Part shown: piece by piece, positions 34,270-64,000 of the stretch
Position numbering within the stretch: position 1 is the stretch's first letter
Layout of the letters: the number at the start of each line of letters is the position of its first letter
Source: Allolobophora icterica
Lineage: Eukaryota > Annelida > Clitellata > Crassiclitellata > Lumbricidae
Length of the DNA stretch: 64,000 nucleotides
Direction of reading: 5' to 3'
Assembly (NCBI GenBank): GCA_963556255.1
Contig: OY744608.1
Location: 14,229,507-14,293,506 of the forward strand
The notes under the pieces: generated by a model
The model's input: only the letters and a program-made list of their open reading frames with translations
Told to the model about the DNA's origin: nothing
Databases searched by the model: none
Program-made: the position numbers and the translations under genes

Positions 34270-34800
34270 AAGTCACAAACAGTTGTCTACATTAAGCTGT
34301 GAAAGTGAATCAGATCACAGTGATTCAGAAAATGAGTACTAATGAACAGTTTTCGAATTTTGTGGAGGAACACTGTGCGAAAACTCCAATTCCATCGACA
34401 TCTGACTATGAGAGTCAGACAAAATGAGTTCAGTTTTGCGAATATCTTTCCACCAAATCTTGCTTCTGCACTTGATCGAACAAATGTCAGCAACAGAAAG
34501 GCAACCTTCATCTCAGCGGCAGCGAAGAACTGAACTCATGGCAACGATAATGTATACATCCGTTTTATCCAATTTATCACTTTCGTTCAGCAGCATTCGA
34601 AGAACAAGATGATTCATCGACTGATATGTTCTGCAAATGTTTAAGTTGTCAGTGACAGTGCGGAAAGAGGGATTGCACTAGCATTAACCTTCAAATCAAC
34701 CTTGACGAAGCAAGAAGATCAAAAACAATTCTTGTTCCAAATTGTAGAAGACATCAGAAACAATTTCCAAATTCAAACAAAAAGCACTTTTTCCTGAATG
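34270..34800 (+). pseudogene. Transposon-type protein remnant
   Basis: Frames in series: FSFANIFPPNLASALDRTNV then SNRKATFISAAA, STIRRARMIHR-like sequence, and VSDSAERGIALALTFKS then KQEDQKQFLFQIVEDIR. This order recurs in transposon-encoded proteins of many invertebrates. Multiple stops and shifts. Confidence 0.55.
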
Positions 34801-34921
34801 TAGTCGTAGTCACTAATTTTTCTAGTAAATACAGTAAATAAATTGGGGGCTTATAATTGTATACTTTCTAACGAGTTTCATTTGAATTCATTAGAAACAT
34901 ATTAGCATTTAATGTTATAGA

Positions 34922-35062
34922 CAAGGACGTATACGTAGCCAGACTTAAATTCAAGAGGAGGCAACTCCGGGAGACATACAGGAGTGGTATACATACGGTG
35001 CGGAGGTATAAACCACTGAAAATTGTTGAAATATAAAATTTCTCGATGTGGCTACGCCTATG
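34922..35062. mobile_element. Small hAT-like MITE, 141 bp
   Basis: Ends CAAGGACGTATACGTAGCCA and the inverse of CATAGGCGTAGCCACAT, flanked by exact 8-bp duplications GTTATAGA (34914-34921, 35063-35070). Confidence 0.78.
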
Positions 35063-35583
35063 GTTATAGATATGGCTTCTTAGGCAGTGTTACATTGTTT
35101 TTTAGTCTTGACTGTTAAGTTTATCAGTAATATTGTTTTTTTTTACTGAAATTCGATTTTTTTTACCTCTAGACCGAGTTAAAAGTAACTAATTTCAAAG
35201 TCGTTGAGGCAGTACTAAACATCATCCAAATTCATTGAAATGTTTTGTGGCTTATTTCATTACCAAAAGGAACAGAAAAAAAGCAAGAGCCCAACAAATA
35301 TAAGATTTTTCATTTTTCTGAATCACCATGGTCTCCACGTATCGATACCCATAGTTCATTATTCCGTTAACTGTTCAGCTGCTGTGCAATCTATTCAGAT
35401 TTTGCTGTTATTAGAAATGATTTAAGTCGTACATACTGATGATCTAACTTATTGCCAAGATGTTTATTATTTTTGCACCATGTAGGCCTATCATGTGAAA
35501 CTTGAGTGAAGATTTACTATTGTATGTTGAGATGGTGATGCTTGATGCATGTTCTGCTCCTTCATTGTATTTGAGTTTATTTT

Positions 35584-37268
35584 CAGAGGCGGATTAAGGC
35601 ATGTTCAACATGTTCGGCCGAACAGGGGCCCCACACTTGAGGGGCCCCCACACATGCAAAATAAATTTTTTCCAATATTTTATAATAATTGTTATTTGTT
35701 AAGTCTAGGCCTATTAGTAAAAATGAGCAAAAACTCGGAACGAATTATTCGAAACTACTCATTTAATATACACAAATACACAACTTTCGCACGTGTGTGG
35801 GCCCCTAGCTAGGCCTATTGGAGTTTCCATTATTAGGCAGATTCATCTAAAAAATCAGCCAGAAATGCAGTAAGACCTATTTTTACTTGCTTATTTAAAC
35901 ACTTACTACCTGACGGTACAATAAAGGCCGACTGTTACGTCATTTCAATTATGAAACACGTTTTTTGTTAAAAAATTTACATAAACTTACATAATAATTA
36001 ACTGTTGTACGTCTGTCTGTCTGTCTGTCTGTCCCTTTAAACAAACACTCTTGTGACGTCACTATACTGCCGCCTTGGCGACGGTTGTCTTGACGGTTGT
36101 CTTGACGACGGCTATAGGCCTATAATATGACGTTATTGTTATCACTGCAATAATAATTGTTTTTTATATACCGTGATTTTTCACGGGTTTACAGCTAGTT
36201 TTAAGAATAAAAGCCGTCACTTTTATTATGAAACACGTCTATTGTAGGCCTATAAGTTTTAATTTTAAAACCAAAGGCCCGTTGTTATGAAACACATTAG
36301 GCCCTAGGCCTATTTAGTCATTTTTTAGATTTAGGGAATAAAGGCATTTCTTACGTCACTTCAATTATGAAGAAGTGTTTTGTTATTATAAGTTTACATT
36401 AAGAGAATGAAGGCCTTTGTTACGTCACATCAGCTATGACACAGTCTACTGTTATTAAGTTTAAAATTTGGACAATGAAGGCTTATAGTTAGGCCTACGT
36501 CATTACAATTGCTAAAACGTCTATTATTTTTAATCTCAGATATAGAGAATAAAGGCCTTGGTAACGTTACTTAAATTGTGAAAAAGCCGGTTGTTATTAA
36601 GTTCAAAGTTAGATAATAAAAGACTATCATTTGTTAAGTCGGTCATTTCGATGCCTCTTGTCCCGTCATTTCAGTTGTGAAATACGTCTATAGTTTGTAA
36701 GTTTATTTTTAGAGAATAAAGGCCATTCTTACGTCACTTCAGTTATGAATAAGTCTATTGCTGTTAGGTTTAAATCTAGAGAATAAAGACCTATTGTTAC
36801 GTCACTTCAATTATGATCGACACACGTCTCTTCTACAATGAAACACGTCTATTGTTAGTAACTTTAAATTATTATATTTATTTTCATTATTATATAATTA
36901 TTGTTTTTATTGTTATTATATTCATTATTACGCCTATTGTCATTATTATTATATGTATAGCTATTGTTATTATTACTGTCAGCATCATCATCATTATTAT
37001 TCGGCATTGCGCAAAAATGGCGCCAAATATAGATCCATTGGGCGCCATTATAACGCTTTAACGATCTTGAAGGGGAAACGATGCACAATTTGGTAACCCA
37101 TTTTCAAGACCAAAGTTACAGCGCTGACCTGACTAGAACTCAAGTGCTATGTGACACATTATAAAATGACGCCATTCTATTGTGTAGGCCTACACTCTAC
37201 AGTATACAGTCGTTGGGGCCCCCACAGTTTTACTGAACAGGGCCACCACATTTGTTAATCCGGCCCTG
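35584..37268. mobile_element. Non-autonomous hAT element with internal degenerate tandem repeats
   Basis: Starts CAGAGGCGGATTAA and ends TTAATCCGGCCCTG; exact 8-bp duplications TTTATTTT (35576-35583, 37269-37276). No transposase seen. Confidence 0.88.
35930..36870. repeat. About 67-bp degenerate tandem repeat with TTACGTCAC
   Basis: At least seven units share TTACGTCACTTCAATTATGA and GAGAATAAAGGCCT. Spacings are about 64-74 bp with one gap of 104 bp. Lies inside the hAT element. Confidence 0.8.
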
Positions 37269-37276
37269 TTTATTTT

Positions 37277-40117
37277 AAAACCATATATGCTGTAAACCAC
37301 CTAAAATAAAACTGAGTCAGCACAGTGGCATTTTGATTTTGTGTGGATGTTGTATGGAACAGTTGTAGTACAAAAGGTAGGCCTACGGCATATGTGTCGG
37401 GATCAGCCTCTTTAAGATAACCAGTTTTCTTTTCGAAGTGTTAGTCAGGCAGACTGCAAGTGGGAATAAGTCAGAATAAGATGGTTTTAAGATGTGTGTA
37501 CTTTCGTTCCAAGTCAGTCATGCAGCTGTTATATACAGTTGGGATGCTGAGCAGACCTCTTTGAAGCATGTGCAGTTTGTTAGTGATAGAAGTATGATTA
37601 TGTATTTTTATAGTGCACATGTTGTTTCCCTATGACCAATGCTGAAATACATCGTGATACATTTTAAATCAGACGGCACACCATGAGGGGATGGAGTGGT
37701 CCCAAATTCGGCCAAGGGGGAGGGTTATGCCAATGTGGACATCAGCATCTAAATTAGTTATTTCGGTAGAGCATGTGTCTTGAGCACCAACTTAGTCAAA
37801 TGGCAGACTACACTGGATCTAATTAATGTGGCCATCCATGTCAAAGGACCCCACCTTGTAGCACAGTTAGTCCTACAAGAGCAACAAGGCAGCCTAATCT
37901 ATGCCTAGGTACTCTGCTGGAGGGGAGCATAATGCCAAATGCGGACAAGGTTGGGAGGGAAGGGTCCAAGTAGGTCATAGTTTGCAGACCACCCCTATGG
38001 TTGCTGAAGTAACCTCCACACCTCAGATTTAGGTGCACATAGTAATACTTTTAAAACAGAAAAGTAATATGACAAAGTAAGCTGAAAATGCATGATGTGC
38101 TAAACTGTGCAAAACGGTGACGGTTGCTAATAAGCAAATCACAATGCAAGCCATATTAGGCAAGTCTGGTGGAGACTGAGAAGACGTTAGTGAAAGACTG
38201 AAGCCACATTTCCACAAAGCATCATTATTTATACATTAAACAGTGAACACATAAGCCGATTCACATCAAGTCTCAACTTTTATTAAAGACACGAAATAAA
38301 TCAGACATTTATAACAATATAGTGGGAACTAATAATTAGCCTGATTAAACAGTCAGGATTTCTTAGAAAACTGGCAATGATTAAAAAATTTTAACGAAGC
38401 CTTCATAATAACAACCGAGCTTGTCTGGTTTTGTGTTGGAAAATCTAGTTGATAGAGGTATAAAATGTACAAGAACTTTTAATTGCAACAAACTATCAAA
38501 ATTCTTTAAACATTTGCTTTTAAATTAATCATCTCACAATTTTTTTACATTAGAGCCATTGATACATTAGAATTTTGCATATTTTACAAAACAATAATTG
38601 CAGTGCTTAACACTTTATTTACGATTCCATTGGTTTCCCACTCGTTTAGTACACTTGTCATTAAAGTGTTAAACTTTGAACCCAATGGATAATACTTGAT
38701 TATTGCCCTTGACCAAGGTTGTCCTTACGTAAATATGGCAAGAAACCAGTTAAAATGTGTACATGGTCAGAACAATGTATTTGGCACAATGACATGGGCT
38801 CAGTAACAGGTTTAAAACCAATAACCAAATAAGTCGTACAATATTTCTATTGCCCACAGACTTGATCCAGTTTTCAAACGCAATTAATAATTAATTATAC
38901 TGGATACTTGATAGCTGACCTCTAGAATACACAAAGAAGTCAGATTCTCAGATTCAAGGTTTGTTGACAGAATTGGTTATCCAAAACACTGGCACATGCA
39001 TTATTGAACTGCAATGTTGCTTACAAAATGCCATTATAAACAAGATTTATCCATTATACCCGTTCAATCTCTGAACTTTGAAAGTTAATTTGTGGTGTGA
39101 TAGCACTGATCTGTTTCATACTGTTCCGTGAGCAGTTAATTTTGGTCTCACAGTTGTACATTTTCTGCATCACCATAAAATTACATTACAATGTATTTAG
39201 CAGGATGAAATTGGTCCAGCAGCCCAGGTTTAAAACTGCAATAATTAACAGCAGCAGTCAATAATTAACTGCAATAATTAACAGCAGCAATCAGTCCTTG
39301 TCCAAATTCAACTAACGATCCAGAGTATGACAAACAGCAGCATTGTCTTATATAAAGAAGGAACATCCTATTTAGAACCAAAGCCAGAATATGCCATTCG
39401 ACAGGAACTATCAAAATTATCATAATCTTGAGATGTCCATAGTGTCAAAAAAGCAAAGTTGTGAGAACCAGCTTATTCAGAAACAATACTGCGCACAGCA
39501 AGTCAGACTGTTTTGCATCTTACAACAACATCATTACAGTAATCACATGTCACTAACAACTGGAATAATAAAAATCATGAACAAAATGCAAGTGAAAGGG
39601 AGGAAATAATGCTTAGTATTTAAATTACTGTTCTCATGAACTGGATGCCAAGTGCAGTAAAAAGTCTGATAACGGATATGTTAATATGACCCCTTTAAAT
39701 AATCAACCTTACAGAATAGAGTAACATACTATCTACTCGTTGCCTACAGGTTTCTCCATAAAAATTATTACATGTGCACAATTCTGTATAAGCATTTTAG
39801 AGCTTATTGAAGGAAAAAATGCAGTACGAATTTTTACATGGAACTCGGTAAATAGCACTCTGAAGGCAAATGTCAACTGGAACTTGCTAAGAAAATTGAA
39901 TCGTAAAATACTAAATATGTCTCCCGATAAACAGTTCAAAGTATGTTTTGTATAACCTTTGTATAACCTGTTCTCAACATGAATGCCACAATTCTTTTCT
40001 CCAGGTTTAAAAAACCCATGGAGTGGTTGTAATTAACTACTGTGACGGATTTGCTCATGGACATCTAGTGGACAAATCTCGAAACCCCGTCATCCTAATT
40101 GTGATTACTTTATAGTC
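37277..40117. other. No supported gene; possible 3' flank of the MSK gene
   Basis: AT-rich unique-looking sequence. Minus-strand AATAAA signals occur at 38279-38284 and near 38617, which could serve as distal polyadenylation signals if the MSK 3' UTR extends across the foldback element. Nothing else supported. Confidence 0.3.
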
Positions 40118-40379
40118 CAGTACCTGGCCTGAGGTCCCGTTTGCAAAATGGTGTTGGGGGAAATTTTCACTGCCACTTAGTCAGTGGGTCCCTAGACATG
40201 AAAAATCACCGAGGTGCTTTTCTATCACAATGGCGTAACTCACGCTATGGCCAAATCCAAAATGGTCGCCGTCGGCCATATTGGAAAAATCATCTTTTTT
40301 GTTTCTTAGAGTATATGCAAGTGTAATACCTCTCATATAGCTAATTTTGGTATATTCATTTCTGATATTATTTTCGCCT

Positions 40380-40930
40380 TTCGAGGTCATCTTAACCTTG
40401 AAAGGTCACGGTCAAGGTCATTTTGTTACACCGACGATTTCTATACATAACTTAGCTGAATTTAGCATCAGATGCAGGTGTAATATCTCTAATTCAACTA
40501 ATTTCGGTAGGTGGAATTCATTTCTGATATTGTTTTCGTGATTAGGGGTCATCTTCATCTCGAAAGGTCACGGTCAAGGTCATTTTGTTACATCGACGAT
40601 TTCGATTATACATAACTTAGCCGAATTTAGCATGAGAAACAGGTGTAATATCTCTAATTCAACTAATTTCGGTATGTGGAATTCATTTCTGATACTGTTT
40701 ACGCGATTAGGGGTCATCTTCACCTTCAAAGGTCACGGTCAAGGTCATTTTGTTACATAGACGATTTCGATTATACATAACTTAGCCGAATTTAGCATGA
40801 GAAACAGGTGTAATATCTCTAATTCAACTAATTTCGGTATGTGGAATTCATTTCTGATACTGTTTACGCGATTAGGGGTCATCTTCACCTTCAAAGGTCA
40901 CGGTCAAGGTAATTTTGTTACATTTTGTTA
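40380..40930 (+). repeat. Left-arm tandem array, about 165-bp unit, four copies
   Basis: The motif GGTCACGGTCAAGGT recurs at 40404, 40566, 40731 and 40896 (spacings 162, 165, 165). Confidence 0.93.
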
Positions 40931-40934
40931 CGCT

Positions 40935-41640
40935 ACACACCACACTTCCAAGACCTGGGCTGCAGGAGATGTGGCAACAGTTTGGCACTGGTGAAAAGCG
41001 GCGCATGCTTCCACTGCATCAAGCGGTTTATCAACTGGGAGCATCACTGGCCAAAACAGTTATCGAGGCGCATGTGCTGACCGGAGATGACTGCATGAGC
41101 AAGGTTGGGTCCAAACACGCAGCTATGACGTGTGACCCAGTACAGTACCTGACAAACTTTGGAGAGACAGACACGTTTTGCTAGAACAAGATGCAGCACT
41201 AGCAGAGAAATACTTGGTACGTATCTGGGCAGGGGATAGGTCAACTACAACCTCTGAGACGTTCGACCAGCTGAGGTTCGAAAGTTATATCAGTGCCAGT
41301 GTTGGAATTGACGCTCTCCCTCCTACAAGCAGTGAGATCAGAGGCCACATTCAACGAGGAGCCTTTCTGGTGCACTGAGCATGTAATCGACTTGTGACTC
41401 CCAACAAACGCGAGGCAAGACTACAACCATTAGAGCATGGATGGGAGGAACACTTCGGTGCACTGCTCCCATCAAAATGTCTGAATTCCTTGCAACGGAG
41501 TCTGCTCACAATATGCAAGTGTGCACTCAAGTGTCAAACTCGACGCTGTGGTTGCCATTCTGCGGCAGTTTTGTACGCCATATTCTGCCATGGGAAGAAA
41601 GAACTATCGTCCTGTAAAAACCTACAACGCAAAGACTAAT
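40935..41640 (+). pseudogene. Transposon-type protein fragment in the foldback centre
   Basis: Fragments: LQEMWQQFGTGEKRRMLPLH, VLTGDDCMSKVGSKHAAM; after a frameshift near 41175, LVRIWAGDRSTTTSETFDQL, ALPPTSSEIRGHIQR; after an in-frame TGA at about 41377, a C-terminal Cys-rich ICKCALKCQTRRCGCHSA. This layout is familiar from proteins carried by transposons in many invertebrates; the function is unknown. Confidence 0.7.
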
Positions 41641-41799
41641 TCAGGTGCACACATTCAAGAAAATCTTAATTAACTTTTTTTAATACAAAATCAGCATCGA
41701 ATGTAACAAGTCATATTTAGTGAATTAATTAGCTGAGGAGAGATATTAGTCCTGTTTCTACTGCTAAATTCGGCCAAGTTTTAGTTATGTTAAGATTAG

Positions 41800-42760
41800 C
41801 TGATTATTTAGTTGAATTAGAGATATTACACCTGTTTCTGATGCTAAATTCGGCTAAGTTGTGTATAATCGAAGTCGCCGATGTAACAAAATGACCTTGA
41901 CCGTGACCTTTGAAGGTGAAGATGACCCCTAATCGCGAAAACAGTATCAGAAATGAATTCCACATACCGAAATTAGTTGAATTAGAGATATTACACCTGT
42001 TTCTCATGCTAAATTCGGCTAAGTTATGTATAATCGAAGTCGCCGATGTAACAAAATGACCTTGACCGTGACCTTTGAAGGTGAAGATGACCCCTAATCG
42101 CGAAAACAGTATCAGAAATGAATTCCATATACCTAATTTAGTTGAATTAGAGATATTACACCTGTTTCTCATGCTAAATTCGGCTAAGTTATGTATAATC
42201 GAAATCGTCGATGTAACAAAATGACCTTGACCGTGACCTTTGAAGGTGAAGATGACCCCTAATCGCAAAAACAGTATCAGAAATGAGTTCCACATACCGA
42301 ATTAGTTGAATTAGAGATATTACACCTGTTTCTCATGCTAAATTCGGCTAAGTTATGTATAATCGAAATCGTCTATGTAACAAAATTACCTTGACCGTGA
42401 CCTTTCGAGATGAAGATGACCCCTAATCGCGAAAACAATATCAGAAATGAATTCCACATACCGAAATTAGTTGAATTAGAGATATTACACCTGTATCTGA
42501 TGCTAAATTCGGCTAAGTTATGTATAATCGAAATCGTCGATGTAACAAAATGACCTTGACCGTGACCTTTCGAGATGAAGATGACCCCTAATCGCGAAAA
42601 CAATATCAGAAATGAATTCCACATACCGAAATTAGTTGAATTAGAGATATTACACCTGTATCTGATGCTAAATTCAGCTAAGTTATGTATAGAAATCGTC
42701 GGTGTAACAAAATGACCTTGACCGTGACCTTTCAAGGTTAAGATGACCTCGAAAGGCGAA
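41800..42760 (-). repeat. Right-arm tandem array, about 165-bp unit, six copies
   Basis: TGACCTTGACCGTGACC or a one-base variant recurs at 41892, 42058, 42222, 42387, 42551 and 42712 (spacings 166, 164, 165, 164, 161). The open frames across it (163 and 120 codons) follow from the period being a multiple of three. Confidence 0.93.
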
Positions 42761-43430
42761 AATAATATCAGAAATGAATTCTACATACCAAAATTAGTTA
42801 AATTAGAGGTATTACACTTGCATATACTCTTAGAAACAAAAAAGATGATTTTTCCAATATGGCCGACGGCGGCCATTTTGGATTTGGCCATAGCGTGAGT
42901 TACGCCATTGTGGTAGAAAAGCACCTCGGTGATTTTTCATGTCTGGGGATCCACTGACTAAGTGGCAGTGAAAATTTCCCCCAACACCATTTTGCAAACG
43001 GTACCTCAGGCCAGGTCCTGTATTATTAAGCATGCTAACCAATTCAATGCAGTTGCACGTCTTGATTATCCTCGTCAGTGCTCATACAGCACTACGGCAG
43101 GGCTGTTGCAGTATGTACCAAAGTTTCTTTAGTCGGAATAATAGGTGAAGAGTCAATCTCTACAGTGGCTGCCAATTGGAAACTAACATCAGTTCACTAC
43201 ATTACCACCAGTCCACAAAATGACTAAAGCTACTCAAATACGTTTAGACACTTCCACGTCAGCTCTGTCGTACAGAATTCCACACAACCATTTGCAGTGG
43301 AATTTTTCTCATCTTAAGAAAACCATTTTCTATGATGATGGACCTTCACTCGAAGTGAATTTGCAGGAATTTCTTTAGAGTGTTGAAACAGTAAAACAAA
43401 TGCTAGCCAGAATTAACTAGGTTTGTTTCT

Positions 43431-63159
<19,729 letters not shown>

Positions 63160-64000
63160 CTAAAACATTCAGTAAAATAAGAATCCGTTAAATGCAGAAC
63201 ATGTAATGCATACGCAGGGCCACATCAACAAAAGAGAATAAAAACTAGAGGCCAGGATACGGACAACATAAACCAACAAGGTGTTCAAAGAATGTGGAAT
63301 GAAGGCAGCAAAAAGTTAACACGCAGTTTTGACTTTTATAACTGAGCAACCTCTTTCAGAGCAACGCACAGACCAACCACTGTGAAGCAACCATCGAAAA
63401 CAGTGAGCTTAAGGAAATACAGTGCAGACCTATTTATGCATGGTCGTCAGAAGGCAACACAACCACAACCATTCATTATAGACCACATTAAATGCAGGTG
63501 AAGAGAGTTATGCCGAAATAAAGTAATGATTCAACTTTTAGCATGGCCACTCAAAGACACAAGCTGTCTGATGTGAAGGCACTTGCACTGTAGCCTGCAA
63601 CTACAAGATTTTTTATAATTACTTGAAAGGCCTGGATACGGGCAAAAGTGATTGTGATTTAATACCAGACAATTTGTTTCTGGCCATACTAACATCCAAT
63701 ATTTCCAGACATTATTTTGTGAACTGCTTGGCATATCCGTACACAGCTGCTTTAACCTTGAATGAGACAGCTCTGGCTTGTTTTAGCTAGGCAAGCTATG
63801 GCTAGCAAGGTTACAAGTACCATAATTATCTGGGTTATAGCTTCTACTAAGTCTGAACCCCATAAGGCATTTTCATATTGGAGACACTGTATCTAAGATT
63901 GATACAGATAATGTTGCCTTTGTTGGTGCATAGGAGATCCGATGTCCAAGTTCATGCAGCATGTGTATTGGTTTTAACACTTTCACGACGAGTTGCATTG
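63160..64000. other. Upstream intron of the MSK gene, no exon seen
   Basis: No further kinase N-terminal exon was recognised up to the window edge; AT-rich unique sequence. Confidence 0.5.

Larger units (their letters stand above)
40118..43020. mobile_element. Foldback-like element with tandem-repeat arms
   Basis: Outer ends are inverted (CAGTACCTGGCCTGAGGT on the left, the inverse of CAGGACCTGGCCTGAGGT on the right) and similarity continues inward for about 280 bp. Each arm then consists of tandem units of about 165 bp: four on the left (40380-40930) and six on the right (41800-42760) in opposite orientation. The centre (about 40935-41700) is a broken coding fragment. No clear target duplication. 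It lies about 410 bp downstream of the MSK stop. Confidence 0.88.

Noticed and set aside
41804..42735. Repetitive 163- and 120-codon proteins (FKGHGQGHFVTS repeats)
   Set aside because: The 165-bp period is divisible by three and keeps a frame open; the frame is interrupted between units and lies in transposon arms.

Overview
This is eukaryotic (metazoan) nuclear DNA. It holds multi-exon genes with GT-AG introns of 0.4-5 kb, AT-rich intergenic DNA, many microsatellites, and a very dense load of LINEs, tRNA-derived SINEs and hAT-type DNA elements. The gene content (an MSK1/2-type kinase; a WD40 plus C2H2 protein resembling ZNF106) and the transposon mix suggest a marine invertebrate, perhaps an invertebrate deuterostome. 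The species cannot be named from the sequence.

All host genes found lie on the minus strand. (1) About 43.4-63.2 kb: fifteen exons of an RPS6KA5/RPS6KA4-like kinase (MSK). Reading phase is consistent at every junction. It runs from the start of the N-terminal AGC kinase domain to the stop codon; the first exon(s) lie beyond the right edge. One intron appears to use a GC donor. (2) About 7.0-17.6 kb: at least eleven exons of a protein with a coiled coil, basic patches, a WD40 propeller and two C-terminal C2H2 fingers, matching the 3' half of ZNF106. (3) About 20.6-30.6 kb: seven phase-compatible short exons, one of them 19 nt, encoding an unrecognised protein with about three membrane helices. 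It starts downstream of a TGACGTCA site. Whether (2) and (3) are one gene is unresolved.

Most of the rest is mobile DNA. LINEs include a CR1-like element (3.3-6.0 kb), a nearly intact EN-RT element broken by one stop codon (52.9-56.3 kb, inside a kinase intron), L2-like 3' fragments and a restriction-like-endonuclease LINE fragment (31.5-32.3 kb). At least eight hAT-like or hAT-like-MITE insertions carry perfect 8-bp target duplications: 9.46, 15.44, 23.80, 28.14, 29.90, 34.92, 35.58 and 58.73 kb. A 2.9-kb foldback-like element (40.1-43.0 kb) has arms built from about 165-bp tandem units and a broken transposon-protein fragment in its centre.

The best candidates for a second look are the foldback element with its arrayed AGGTCA-type half-sites, the shared 3' stem-loop of the L2-like LINEs, the two 21-24 bp hairpins near 8.9 and 13.1 kb, the unidentified membrane-protein gene and the GC-AG intron of the kinase.
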